From JAJCYK01 sp965212195 (GTDB taxonomy: Bacteria > Bacteroidota > Bacteroidia > Cytophagales > Cyclobacteriaceae), in NCBI GenBank assembly GCA_965212195.1, contig CBDBUW010000010.1:558001-622000 (forward strand): a stretch of DNA of 64,000 nt, read 5' to 3'. Position numbers and translations under genes: made by a program. How positions within the stretch are numbered: position 1 is the first letter of the stretch; every line of letters starts with the position of its first letter. The notes beneath the pieces were generated by a model that did no database searches, was not told the DNA's origin, and was given only the letters and a program-made list of their open reading frames with translations. Positions 45,157 through 53,533 of this stretch are shown here, one piece after another.

Positions 45157-48100
45157 TTAGAATCCGAATTTCAAGTTAATTCCAAACTCCTTTACAGGTG
45201 GCAATCCGAAAACTTCCCATCCGTCGGAATTGGTGTTAGGATTAACCAATACCTCGGGATCCGCGTTCTCAGCCTTGTTGGAAAAGAAAAACAAATTTCT
45301 TCCAATCAAGGAAATATCAATGTGTGTAAATGGCGTATTTGCTAAAGAAGAAGATGGTATTCTGTAGCCAAGTACCAATTCTCGTAACCTGGTATTGGAA
45401 GCATCCAAAACAAACGCTTCTCCTACCGGGGCGTTACGACCACCTAATTTGCTCCACATCGCTTCTGCAGTAGCGGACACGTTATTTGGTGTACCATCAT
45501 CCAGTACCGCCACTTCATTACTGAAGAAATTCTGTCCAAAGATCAGTCCTCCTTCTCTTCCTTCAAGGGTTTCTGTGGTTACCCCGTCAGCAAACATTAT
45601 GGCGTTGGTGTTGGATACGATGGTTCCTCCTTGCCGGATATCAATTAAGAAACTCAACTTGAAGTTCTTGTAGGTCAGCGTATTGCCAATTCCGCCTAAC
45701 CAATCCGGATTGTAATTTGCTACCTGAGCGTCCAACCCAGGAGTTGTTCTGGGGGTTCCGTCAGCTTCTACAATTACCCTTCCTTGATCATCGCGGGCAA
45801 AGCCTCTGGAATAAACATCTCCCCAAGGTTGTCCTACTACCAGCCTAAACTGCCGTAAGAAGCTGGCACCGCCAATATTCAAGACATCCAGTCCTTCGGC
45901 CAGTTTCAACACTTCGCTGTTATTGGCGGAATAGTTGAAAAAGATGTCCCAAGTAAAGTCTCCTGTTTGTACGGGAGTACCACTAAGGGTCAGCTCAATT
46001 CCGTCATTTTGAATATCAGCACCATTGATGAATACATTTGATGCACCTGATCCCACTGGAATACTTTGTGCGAATAACTGATCGGTACTATTGGACTTGT
46101 ACCAGGTAAAGTCAACACCTAATCGACCTTCCAAAAACCTCAAATCTGCACCAATCTCTGTAGCGGTAGTTTCTTCCGGTTTCAAACCAGTGGCTGGGAT
46201 AGTGGTAGATAATGCCAGGAATCCACCGGTTCCTCCACCGGTTACGTTAGCTGCACGGGCAATTTGGTATGGATCGGTATCGTTACCCACCTTGGCCCAA
46301 GAAGCTCTCACCTTAAGGAAGCTCCACCAGTCAGGAAGTGTAACTAAATCACTAACTACAGCGCTCAAACCAACGGAAGGATAAAAGAAAGACCACTCAT
46401 CCGGTGGTAAAGTGGAACTCCAGTCGTTCCGGGCGGTTACGTCCAGGAAAATAACGTTTTTATAACCAATAGTAGCAGATCCGAATATGGACTGCACTTC
46501 CTTTTCTTCAAATTCTTCCGTCGCAGTCACCGTGGCATAATTACTAATGGCAAACAGATTCGGCACGTTTAGCGGACTGTCTCGGCTAGCCCCTACGCTG
46601 GTCCTGCTAAACTCGTTTTTACGGATGTTAGCACCTACGGTAGCATCCACGGACCAGTCACCTCCGGCAAAATCACGCTTGTAAGTTAGGAAGGCGTCGG
46701 TGTTCCATTCATGACCTCTCTGTTCTCGTTTTCCATACCTGCCATTGTCCGCTACAATGTAGAATCCATTATTCCAGCGGTCTACTCTGGAGTCGTTAAA
46801 ACGGTCAATTGAAGATCGTACACGAATACTCAAATTCTCAGTTATATCAAAACCAACAGAGAGCAATCCGATAACCCGGTCTTCCAAGTCGTTTCGGTTT
46901 ACGTTATTTAGCAGCCAGTAAGGATTACTGGGTGCATTGTTTCCAGGAAGCCAGTAGTGCATTTCTACTACACCCTCCGGGTTAGTAAATTCGAAAATCG
47001 ACATATCCTCAGTTCTGATATTGGGGGCTACTTTATAGAGGGCTCTAATAGGGTTTTGATAGCCTTCACCCTCGAATAATTCACCGTCAAGATCTCGCCG
47101 AATGACTGTAAGTTTACCATCAACGGTCAATTTATCAAAGAACTTGGAGGTCATCCGGGCACTTAAATTGTGCGAGTTCATTTGATTGCTAGGCACCACC
47201 CCATTGGCGTCGGTAAAGGTATAGGAAACATATGCATTGGTATTTTCCCCTTGGCTGGACACGCTAAGGTTAGTGGCAAAATTATGACCAGTTCGAAAGA
47301 AATCAGTGGTCTTGTTGTCCGGATTAGCAGCATAGCTGTATGTAGATACCGGGAAATTGGGATCATTGGACCAGTGAGCTACCTGACTACCATCCAAACG
47401 TGGACCCCATGACCGGTTGGCATTAGCGGCATATACCCCGCCAGAGCCTTGTCCGTATTCATTTTGCCAGTTAATCAAATGGTTGACCCTGGAAGCCATA
47501 AATGAGGTATTGAGATTCACACTAAATCCTTGGCCACCCATTTTTCCGCTTTTCGTGGTTACCACGATCACTCCATTGTTGGCACGGCTACCATAGAGAG
47601 CGGCCGCATTGGCCCCTTTCAATACCGTAATAGATTCTATATCATCAGGACTGATGTTATTTATGTTTCCGCCCAATGTTACACCATCGACCACGTAAAT
47701 AGGCTCACTACTACCCGCAATAGATCGATTACCCCTTAGAGTCACCTTGGGGTCTGCACCCAAACCACTGGTTCGAGAGACCGAAATACCGGCAACCTTA
47801 CCGGAAAGTCCTTCTGCGATAGCTAGAGGACGAGCCTGAGTTAGTTCGTCGGTGGTTACGTTCTGCGCGGCATAGGTTACGGCTTTCTTTTCACGCTCCA
47901 CGCCAAATGCGGTAACCACCACTTCTTCCAAAGTAGAGACATCCGCTGTCAACCTAACATTAATTATTGATTGATTTCCCACCGTTACGATTTGATTTTC
48001 GTACCCCACGAAGGAGAAGATCAAATTTGCTTGGGGGGTTACTCTTATGGAGTAATTCCCATCAACGTCGGAAGTGGTTCCCTGAGTAGTACCCTGAATG

Positions 48101-48228
48101 AGTACATTCACCCCGGGAAGCCCCACACCTTCATCTGCTGATGATACATTACCTGTTACTGTACGCTCCTGGGCCCATAACACCGTAGTAAGAGCGAAAG
48201 CAATAGACAGTAGTAATAGCTTTCTCAT
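45157..48228 (-). CDS. SusC/RagA-family TonB-dependent outer-membrane transporter
   Basis: A 1023-residue TonB-dependent transporter. A signal peptide (ending near LWAQE) precedes the carboxypeptidase-regulatory-like domain (about residues 22-100, GLPGVNVLIQGTTQGTTSDV), the TonB-box region EVVVTAFGVEREKKAVTYAA, the plug (about 115-230, VTLRGNRSIAGSSEPIYVVDG, AALYGSRANNGVIVVTTKSG) and a barrel ending GINLKFGF. It is only moderately like the first SusC, and the phrase after the TonB box differs, in line with a different SusD partner. The upstream region, shared with a divergent histidine kinase, holds a perfect inverted repeat. Confidence 0.95.
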   Translation of the reverse strand: MRKLLLLSIAFALTTVLWAQERTVTGNVSSADEGVGLPGVNVLIQGTTQGTTSDVDGNYSIRVTPQANLIFSFVGYENQIVTVGNQSIINVRLTADVSTLEEVVVTAFGVEREKKAVTYAAQNVTTDELTQARPLAIAEGLSGKVAGISVSRTSGLGADPKVTLRGNRSIAGSSEPIYVVDGVTLGGNINNISPDDIESITVLKGANAAALYGSRANNGVIVVTTKSGKMGGQGFSVNLNTSFMASRVNHLINWQNEYGQGSGGVYAANANRSWGPRLDGSQVAHWSNDPNFPVSTYSYAANPDNKTTDFFRTGHNFATNLSVSSQGENTNAYVSYTFTDANGVVPSNQMNSHNLSARMTSKFFDKLTVDGKLTVIRRDLDGELFEGEGYQNPIRALYKVAPNIRTEDMSIFEFTNPEGVVEMHYWLPGNNAPSNPYWLLNNVNRNDLEDRVIGLLSVGFDITENLSIRVRSSIDRFNDSRVDRWNNGFYIVADNGRYGKREQRGHEWNTDAFLTYKRDFAGGDWSVDATVGANIRKNEFSRTSVGASRDSPLNVPNLFAISNYATVTATEEFEEKEVQSIFGSATIGYKNVIFLDVTARNDWSSTLPPDEWSFFYPSVGLSAVVSDLVTLPDWWSFLKVRASWAKVGNDTDPYQIARAANVTGGGTGGFLALSTTIPATGLKPEETTATEIGADLRFLEGRLGVDFTWYKSNSTDQLFAQSIPVGSGASNVFINGADIQNDGIELTLSGTPVQTGDFTWDIFFNYSANNSEVLKLAEGLDVLNIGGASFLRQFRLVVGQPWGDVYSRGFARDDQGRVIVEADGTPRTTPGLDAQVANYNPDWLGGIGNTLTYKNFKLSFLIDIRQGGTIVSNTNAIMFADGVTTETLEGREGGLIFGQNFFSNEVAVLDDGTPNNVSATAEAMWSKLGGRNAPVGEAFVLDASNTRLRELVLGYRIPSSSLANTPFTHIDISLIGRNLFFFSNKAENADPEVLVNPNTNSDGWEVFGLPPVKEFGINLKFGF

Positions 48229-48492
48229 AGTTTACTGTTTAGTTTTAAATAGTTGATCGCGAAATAACCTCAGTTTGTTCGAAATCATGGTTTTAACCCA
48301 TTAAATGGGTTCAAACATCTAAGTAATATCATAAATCGAGTAAAGAAAAATTATTAGCTCAGAGGCCACGAAACATCGCTGTTCTGCCTAATATCAGGCT
48401 GGATATGCTTTAATGTCGTTCAGAAATAAAATTGTGCAGTTTAGATAAAATTCAGCGTCAATAAATCAAGAATTTCGTAATTTCATAGAAGC
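48229..48492. other. Divergent intergenic region between SusC and histidine kinase
   Basis: A 264-base control region serving the SusC gene (minus) and the LytS-type kinase (plus). It holds the inverted repeat described separately. No convincing -7 TAnnTTTG is visible for either direction, though a TTTG on the minus strand (complement of 48312-48315) lies at the edge of the repeat. Confidence 0.4.
48291..48315. promoter_or_regulatory. Inverted repeat, candidate operator
   Basis: AACCCATT-A-AATGGGTT (48295-48311) is a perfect 8-bp inverted repeat about a single central base. Past one mismatched position on each side the symmetry continues as TTT/AAA, making 25 bases. It lies 62-87 bases upstream of the SusC start and would overlap or adjoin its promoter. 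A dimeric regulator site is likely; which protein binds is unknown. Confidence 0.5.
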
Positions 48493-49608
48493 ATGAAATC
48501 CAAGGGTTTGTCCAATCTTATTTTTTCGGTAAAATCACCGGCCTGGTGGAGGCTGGTAATGCGATATCTAAAACGACCAGCGGTCTATCACACCCTATTC
48601 TGGATATGTTATTTCTTTTTCAATGTGCTGCGATGGGGAAATTATCACAACGATTACCTCTATGCGCTAAAAGCCAATCTGATCGAATTCCCCATGCACA
48701 TTGCTTTGGCCTACTGGAATATCTACTACCTCATACCCAAACTGCTCCCTAGAAAATACCTGTCCTACCTATCGCTCATAGTGGCAGGGGTAGCCGTAGC
48801 AGTAGCTATGAGATTGATCTTGGAAAACACTTTTCAGGTATTCCCAGCTGATCCTCTTAATATTGGTTTCTCATATGTGTTGGAACTCACTATTGGTGAA
48901 ATATATGTCCAGGCCTTTATCGCCATGTTTAAATTTCTTCTGGATTGGGGTAAAAACCAGAAAAGAAACCGGGAGTTGGAGAAGCAGAGCTTTGAAACAG
49001 AACTGGCATTTTTGCGTTCGCAGATCCAACCACACTTCTTTTTCAACACCTTAAACAACCTGTATTCACTAACCTTGGACAAATCGGACCTGGCCCCGGA
49101 GACAGTCTTAAAGCTTTCTGAGCTAATGAGTTATGTCATCTATGAAGGCAAGCAGAAAAAGGTTCACGTGTCCAAGGAAGCCCAGTACATTCAGAACTAT
49201 TTGGACCTGGAACGATTGCGATTCGGGGACAAACTTCAAACCGAATTCAGAATTTCTGGTGATATAAGGAATCAGAAGATCACTCCTCTGCTGCTTTTGC
49301 CTTTTATTGAGAACAGCTTTAAGCATGGGGCCATGGACAGCATGAAACGCATCGAGATCCGTATAAATCTTTCCCTGGAAGAGCACTTTCTCACCTTTAC
49401 TGTGCAAAACTTGAAATCGGACAAGCTGGACGCCCGATCTAATACTTACCAGCATATTGGTCATAACGGCGTAGGCGTTGAAAACATTAAAAGAAGATTA
49501 AAACTCATCTACGGTGAAGATTATCATTTAAAGATTCAGGATGAAGCTCATAACTACACCGTTACCTTAAAGATCCCGACCTATGAAAATGCAATGTCTA
49601 ATAATTGA
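48493..49608 (+). CDS. LytS-type sensor histidine kinase
   Basis: A 371-residue membrane histidine kinase of the His_kinase (PF06580-like) group. Residues 30-150 contain about four membrane helices. The H-box is SQIQPHFFFNTLNNLYSL with the phosphoacceptor His181; an N-type ATP-binding block LLPFIENSFKHG follows (Asn274), then NGVGVENIKRRLKLIYG. It has no large extracellular sensor domain, so it may sense a membrane partner or an intramembrane signal. Its 3' end overlaps the response regulator start by 26 bases. The pair is divergent from a SusC gene and may control it. Confidence 0.92.
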   Translation: MKSKGLSNLIFSVKSPAWWRLVMRYLKRPAVYHTLFWICYFFFNVLRWGNYHNDYLYALKANLIEFPMHIALAYWNIYYLIPKLLPRKYLSYLSLIVAGVAVAVAMRLILENTFQVFPADPLNIGFSYVLELTIGEIYVQAFIAMFKFLLDWGKNQKRNRELEKQSFETELAFLRSQIQPHFFFNTLNNLYSLTLDKSDLAPETVLKLSELMSYVIYEGKQKKVHVSKEAQYIQNYLDLERLRFGDKLQTEFRISGDIRNQKITPLLLLPFIENSFKHGAMDSMKRIEIRINLSLEEHFLTFTVQNLKSDKLDARSNTYQHIGHNGVGVENIKRRLKLIYGEDYHLKIQDEAHNYTVTLKIPTYENAMSNN

Positions 49609-50305
49609 CGATGAGCCTTTGGCGATTAACGTCATTAAGAAGTTTCTGCAAGAGTTTCACTATGCCGATGTGGTAGGGACCTGCGAAAATGCAATGGAGG
49701 CTTTCAGCTATGTTTCCGAGAATCCGGTAGATCTGTTGTTTTTAGATATCAATATGCCCACTATCAATGGGCTGGACTTTCTAAAGAGCTTAAAATCACC
49801 CCCTTTGGTGATCATAACCAGTGCCTATCGAGACTATGCAGTGGATGGATTCGAGCTTAATGTGTTGGATTATTTGGTAAAACCCATCTCCTTTCAGCGT
49901 TTTCTAACTGCAATGGATAAGGCCGCCAGTGCCCTCAGGGAAAAGCAGAACGCGGACATCCCTGTGGTAAAGACATCCGACAAATCCAAATCATTCATTT
50001 TCCTCAAGGTCGATAAGAAAATGGTAAAGGTTTACTTGGATGAGATTCTTTATATCGAAAGCCTCAAGGATTATGTTAGGATATGCACGGTTTACGAAGA
50101 TCTGGTCACCCATCAAAACCTAAACAGCATGGCCAAGATACTCCCTGCCGATAATTTCATCCGTATCCATAAGTCTTATACCATAGCGGTGGACAAGGTA
50201 AAATCCATAGAGGGTAACTGTGTAGAGATCGCCACAAAATTAATTCCTATCGGCAGGAACTACCGCAAGGAGGCCAAAGAACACATCCTTAACGCCAGTC
50301 TCTAA
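49583..50305 (+). CDS. LytTR-family response regulator
   Basis: A 240-residue two-domain regulator. The receiver domain has the acidic pair DDEP at residues 9-12, the phosphoacceptor Asp55 in LFLDINMPT and the Lys in YLVKPISF. Residues about 135-238 are a LytTR DNA-binding domain (ILYIESLKDYVRICTVYED, FIRIHKSYTIAVDKV, IPIGRNYRK). It should be phosphorylated by the overlapping kinase gene product and act at promoters with LytTR-type sites. In-frame ATGs at 49583 and 49589 are both possible starts. The next gene is convergent, 14 bases away. Confidence 0.93.
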   Translation: MKMQCLIIDDEPLAINVIKKFLQEFHYADVVGTCENAMEAFSYVSENPVDLLFLDINMPTINGLDFLKSLKSPPLVIITSAYRDYAVDGFELNVLDYLVKPISFQRFLTAMDKAASALREKQNADIPVVKTSDKSKSFIFLKVDKKMVKVYLDEILYIESLKDYVRICTVYEDLVTHQNLNSMAKILPADNFIRIHKSYTIAVDKVKSIEGNCVEIATKLIPIGRNYRKEAKEHILNASL

Positions 50306-50319
50306 AGGATTTAATACTT

Positions 50320-52290
50320 TTAAAAATACCAGCGCTTAAAGGCCTCAATAGCTTCGTATTCCGCAAAGCCCAATTGGTCATAAATGGTTGCCGTATGCCG
50401 ATTTCTGTCTTCTGCACGCTGCCAAAATTCACGCTGATCCGAACCCGGAAATAAGGCGGAGTCTTTTTGTGACTGATGTTTGAAAATAGCTTTCCGCTTT
50501 CGCATGAGCTCCCCAGGGCTTAAAGGAACAGCCATGTCGATTTCTTCAATACCCCACTCTTGCCAGGCACCCCGGTATAACCACACGTAACAATCTTTGC
50601 TCCAGGCCTGGTCCTGGGAGCGCTGCACGGCTTCGAATATGGCATCCAAGCAAACCCGGTGGGTTCCGTGGGGATCGGACAGGTCGCCCGCGGCATAAAT
50701 TTGATGAGGCTTGATTTCTTGCAATAGATCATAAATGATCTGAATGTCCTCCTCCTGAATAGGTTGCTTTTGGATCAAACCTGTTTCATAAAAAGGCATA
50801 TCCAAGAAATGGACCTTGTCATCGTTTATCCCTACATATCTACAACCCGCTTTGGCCTCTCCCCTACGAATCAGTCCTTTTATCTTTTGTACTACAGGGG
50901 TATCAGTATCACCCGGCTGTTTGTTCTTTATGCTGGTCAGTACCTCTTCATAAAATCGCTTGCTATCTCGGTTGCCGGCGCTGTAAACGGCATTAAAATC
51001 CTTAAAGAAGTCAGCAAAACGAATAACGTCTTCATCAAACACCGCAATATTCCCGGATGTCTGATAGGCCACGTGGACATCGTGGCCTTGATCCACCAGG
51101 CGAATAAAAGTCCCACCCATTGAGATGACGTCGTCATCCGGATGAGGGCTGAATATGACCACTCTTTTGCGTGCTGGCTCCGCTCGTTCCGGCCGGTGTG
51201 TGTCGTCCGCTCCGGGTTTGCCACCGGGCCACCCAGTAATGGTATGCTGCAACTCGTTAAACATCTGGATGTTGATATTATAAGCCGGACCGTGCTCTGC
51301 CACCAGATCACTCATTCCATTATCGGTATAATCTCTATCCGTTAATTTCAAAATAGGCTTCTCCAATTTTTGACTGAGCCAAATCACAGCCTTTTTGGAA
51401 AGCGCCTTATCCCATTTGCAAGTACCTACCAGCCAGGGTGTTTTCTCCCTGACCAATTCTGCCGAAGAAGCCGTGTCCAAGACAATGGTAGCATTGGGAT
51501 GATTCTGCAAGTAGGTGGCAGGAACGGTATCCGTTACCTCTCCTTCGATAGTTTCTTGAATAATAGGAGCCTTGCCTTCACCCCAGGCCATTAAAATGAT
51601 CCTGCGGGCCTTAGAAATGGTGCCTACGCCCATGGTAATGGCCCTCCTGGGAACATTGTCCTCTCCAAAGAAATCACTAGCAGCATCCATTTTCGTGATA
51701 TGGTCCAAAGTGATCAGTCTGGTGGGAGAATTGTAATGGGATCCGGGTTCGTTGAACCCAATATGTCCGGTACGACCAATCCCTAGGATTTGCATGTCCA
51801 ATCCTCCGGACTTTTCGATCTTTTGCTCATAGTCGGTACAGAATACCCCTACCAAATCATTGGGTAAGGTTCCATCAGGGATATTAATATTATTGCGATC
51901 GATATCTACATGATTGAAGAGATTATCGTCCATGAAGCGAACATAACTCTGAAGTGCTTGAGGCTCCATGGGATAATACTCGTCCAAATTGAAAGTAACC
52001 ACGTTCTTGAAACTTAGGCCTTCATCCCTATGCATACGCACCAGTTCCTTATAAACGCCCAACGGAGAAGAACCCGTGGCCAGCCCTAAGACACAGGGTT
52101 CACCCTTTTCTTCTTTGCCCCGGATCAGCTGGGCAATTTCCAATGCCACTGCCAAAGAAGCATCCCTGGAATTCTCAAATATCTCCGTGTGTATTTTTTC
52201 AAATCGGGTAGACTCACTAGCCCCCACATTTTGATGGGTCAAATTTCTCACGGCTGATTCTTGTTTTTTATCGAAAGTGATATTTGTCAT
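50320..52290 (-). CDS. nagB: Glucosamine-6-phosphate deaminase fused to PIG-L-type deacetylase domain
   Basis: A 656-residue two-domain protein. Residues about 30-330 are NagB-like (LDEYYPM, GIGRTGHIGFNEPGS), converting glucosamine-6-phosphate to fructose-6-phosphate and ammonia. Residues about 370-656 are a PIG-L/LmbE-type deacetylase-like domain, with SPHPDDD at 382-387 and a later DPHGTHR metal-type motif. In the NagB active-site loop, E. coli NagB has Asp before the catalytic His, while this protein has Thr175 (RTGHIGF); the long Bacteroidota form is, to my recollection, like this. The fused arrangement is common in the phylum. It starts 8 bases after the ROK kinase gene stop, so the two are co-transcribed. 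Confidence 0.92.
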   Translation of the reverse strand: MTNITFDKKQESAVRNLTHQNVGASESTRFEKIHTEIFENSRDASLAVALEIAQLIRGKEEKGEPCVLGLATGSSPLGVYKELVRMHRDEGLSFKNVVTFNLDEYYPMEPQALQSYVRFMDDNLFNHVDIDRNNINIPDGTLPNDLVGVFCTDYEQKIEKSGGLDMQILGIGRTGHIGFNEPGSHYNSPTRLITLDHITKMDAASDFFGEDNVPRRAITMGVGTISKARRIILMAWGEGKAPIIQETIEGEVTDTVPATYLQNHPNATIVLDTASSAELVREKTPWLVGTCKWDKALSKKAVIWLSQKLEKPILKLTDRDYTDNGMSDLVAEHGPAYNINIQMFNELQHTITGWPGGKPGADDTHRPERAEPARKRVVIFSPHPDDDVISMGGTFIRLVDQGHDVHVAYQTSGNIAVFDEDVIRFADFFKDFNAVYSAGNRDSKRFYEEVLTSIKNKQPGDTDTPVVQKIKGLIRRGEAKAGCRYVGINDDKVHFLDMPFYETGLIQKQPIQEEDIQIIYDLLQEIKPHQIYAAGDLSDPHGTHRVCLDAIFEAVQRSQDQAWSKDCYVWLYRGAWQEWGIEEIDMAVPLSPGELMRKRKAIFKHQSQKDSALFPGSDQREFWQRAEDRNRHTATIYDQLGFAEYEAIEAFKRWYF

Positions 52291-52298
52291 GATCGTTC

Positions 52299-53279
52299 CT
52301 AATACGGTATTAAGTTGTAATTAGAGGCCACTTTACTGGACCTATTTGACGAGACCAAACCGATGGCTCCCAGAAGCGATAGCTTATCCAGTGGCAAACT
52401 ACTGGACTTTATTTCTAAATCGCTTTCAAAATTACTGAGCAAATAATGCTGTAATGCCTGCTTGGTAGGCGTGAACAACAAATCACCGGCCTTCGCCAAC
52501 CCACCAACCAAAAAGACGGCCTCCGGGTCAGTGATACAAACTAGATCGGCAAGTTGACGTCCCAACATGCTACCGGTCCGGTCAAAGGCTTCCTTAGCTA
52601 TACGGTCACCATCTAATGCTGCCTCATGTATGTGTTCGGCGGTCATTTCCTCAAATGAAAATTCCCGGAGCACACTATAGTATTCAAGATCGTGTGCTAG
52701 TGCTTCAAGTACGGTACGTTTAAGGCCCGTAGCGGAAACATAGGTCTCCAAACAACCTTTACGCCCACAACCGCAATTTCGGCCACCAGCGACGGCACAG
52801 GTGTGTCCCAATTCTCCGGCCATGCCGTGATGACCGCCGACCAGTTTACCGTTGCACACCAGGCCGCTGCCTAAGCCTGTTCCCAGGCTTACGGTGATGA
52901 AATTTTGCATTCCTTGAGCTCCTCCGTAGGTCATCTCTCCAATAGCCGGCAAATTAGCATCGTTGGTGACCATGACTCGGCACCCGGTGGATTTTTCAAG
53001 ATGTTTTTTAATATCCAGTTTTCCCTTCCAGCCTAAGTTTGCGGCATTTTCAATTGCACCGCTGCGGAAATTGGCACTAGGAGCGCCCAAACCAATACCA
53101 TGGATTTGGTGATCTAAAAGCGAAACCATGCGAATAATCTCACCATCTAAAGCCTCTAGGAATTGATGCGCATCAGCATAGGCGGAAGTTCGGAATGAAG
53201 CTTCCAGGATTAAAGTTCCCCCGGCATCGGCGACTCCCAATTTGGTCGTTGTTCCCCCAATGTCGATTCCTAAATACAT
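52299..53279 (-). CDS. ROK-family sugar kinase
   Basis: A 326-residue ROK protein. The ATP-binding opening is LGIDIGGTTTKLGV, the phosphate 2 region is ISVSLGTGLGSGLV, and the zinc-binding ROK signature is GHTCAVAGGRNCGCGRKGCLE with three Cys and a His in the canonical positions. There is no DNA-binding domain, so it is a kinase rather than a repressor, probably for glucose or an amino sugar, given the downstream nagB. It is divergent from the PhoD-like gene across 254 bases. Confidence 0.9.
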   Translation of the reverse strand: MYLGIDIGGTTTKLGVADAGGTLILEASFRTSAYADAHQFLEALDGEIIRMVSLLDHQIHGIGLGAPSANFRSGAIENAANLGWKGKLDIKKHLEKSTGCRVMVTNDANLPAIGEMTYGGAQGMQNFITVSLGTGLGSGLVCNGKLVGGHHGMAGELGHTCAVAGGRNCGCGRKGCLETYVSATGLKRTVLEALAHDLEYYSVLREFSFEEMTAEHIHEAALDGDRIAKEAFDRTGSMLGRQLADLVCITDPEAVFLVGGLAKAGDLLFTPTKQALQHYLLSNFESDLEIKSSSLPLDKLSLLGAIGLVSSNRSSKVASNYNLIPY

Positions 53280-53533
53280 ATCAAGCGGCTTCTCTTTTGG
53301 TTTTGTAGAGATGACCTTAACCTGTATGTGCTTCAGGTCATGGCCAGTGGAGAATTCAAATGTATGCTTAGGTGATCAAATTGCAAAAAAAATTAGCTCA
53401 ACGGCAATCAGAACTGTCCCAAAGGCCGACAAGTTGCCATTTTGTCGTTCAGCTATGAATTTCAGCAGTTAAGCTAAAAAACATGACTGTAACAAATAAT
53501 AACCGGAAATTAAACCATCACTAACCTACCTCA
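53280..53533. other. Divergent intergenic region, ROK kinase / PhoD-like gene
   Basis: These 254 bases must contain promoters for both directions. It is AT-rich with an A8 run near 53384, and I found no clear Bacteroidota promoter pair, operator palindrome or small gene. Confidence 0.35.
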
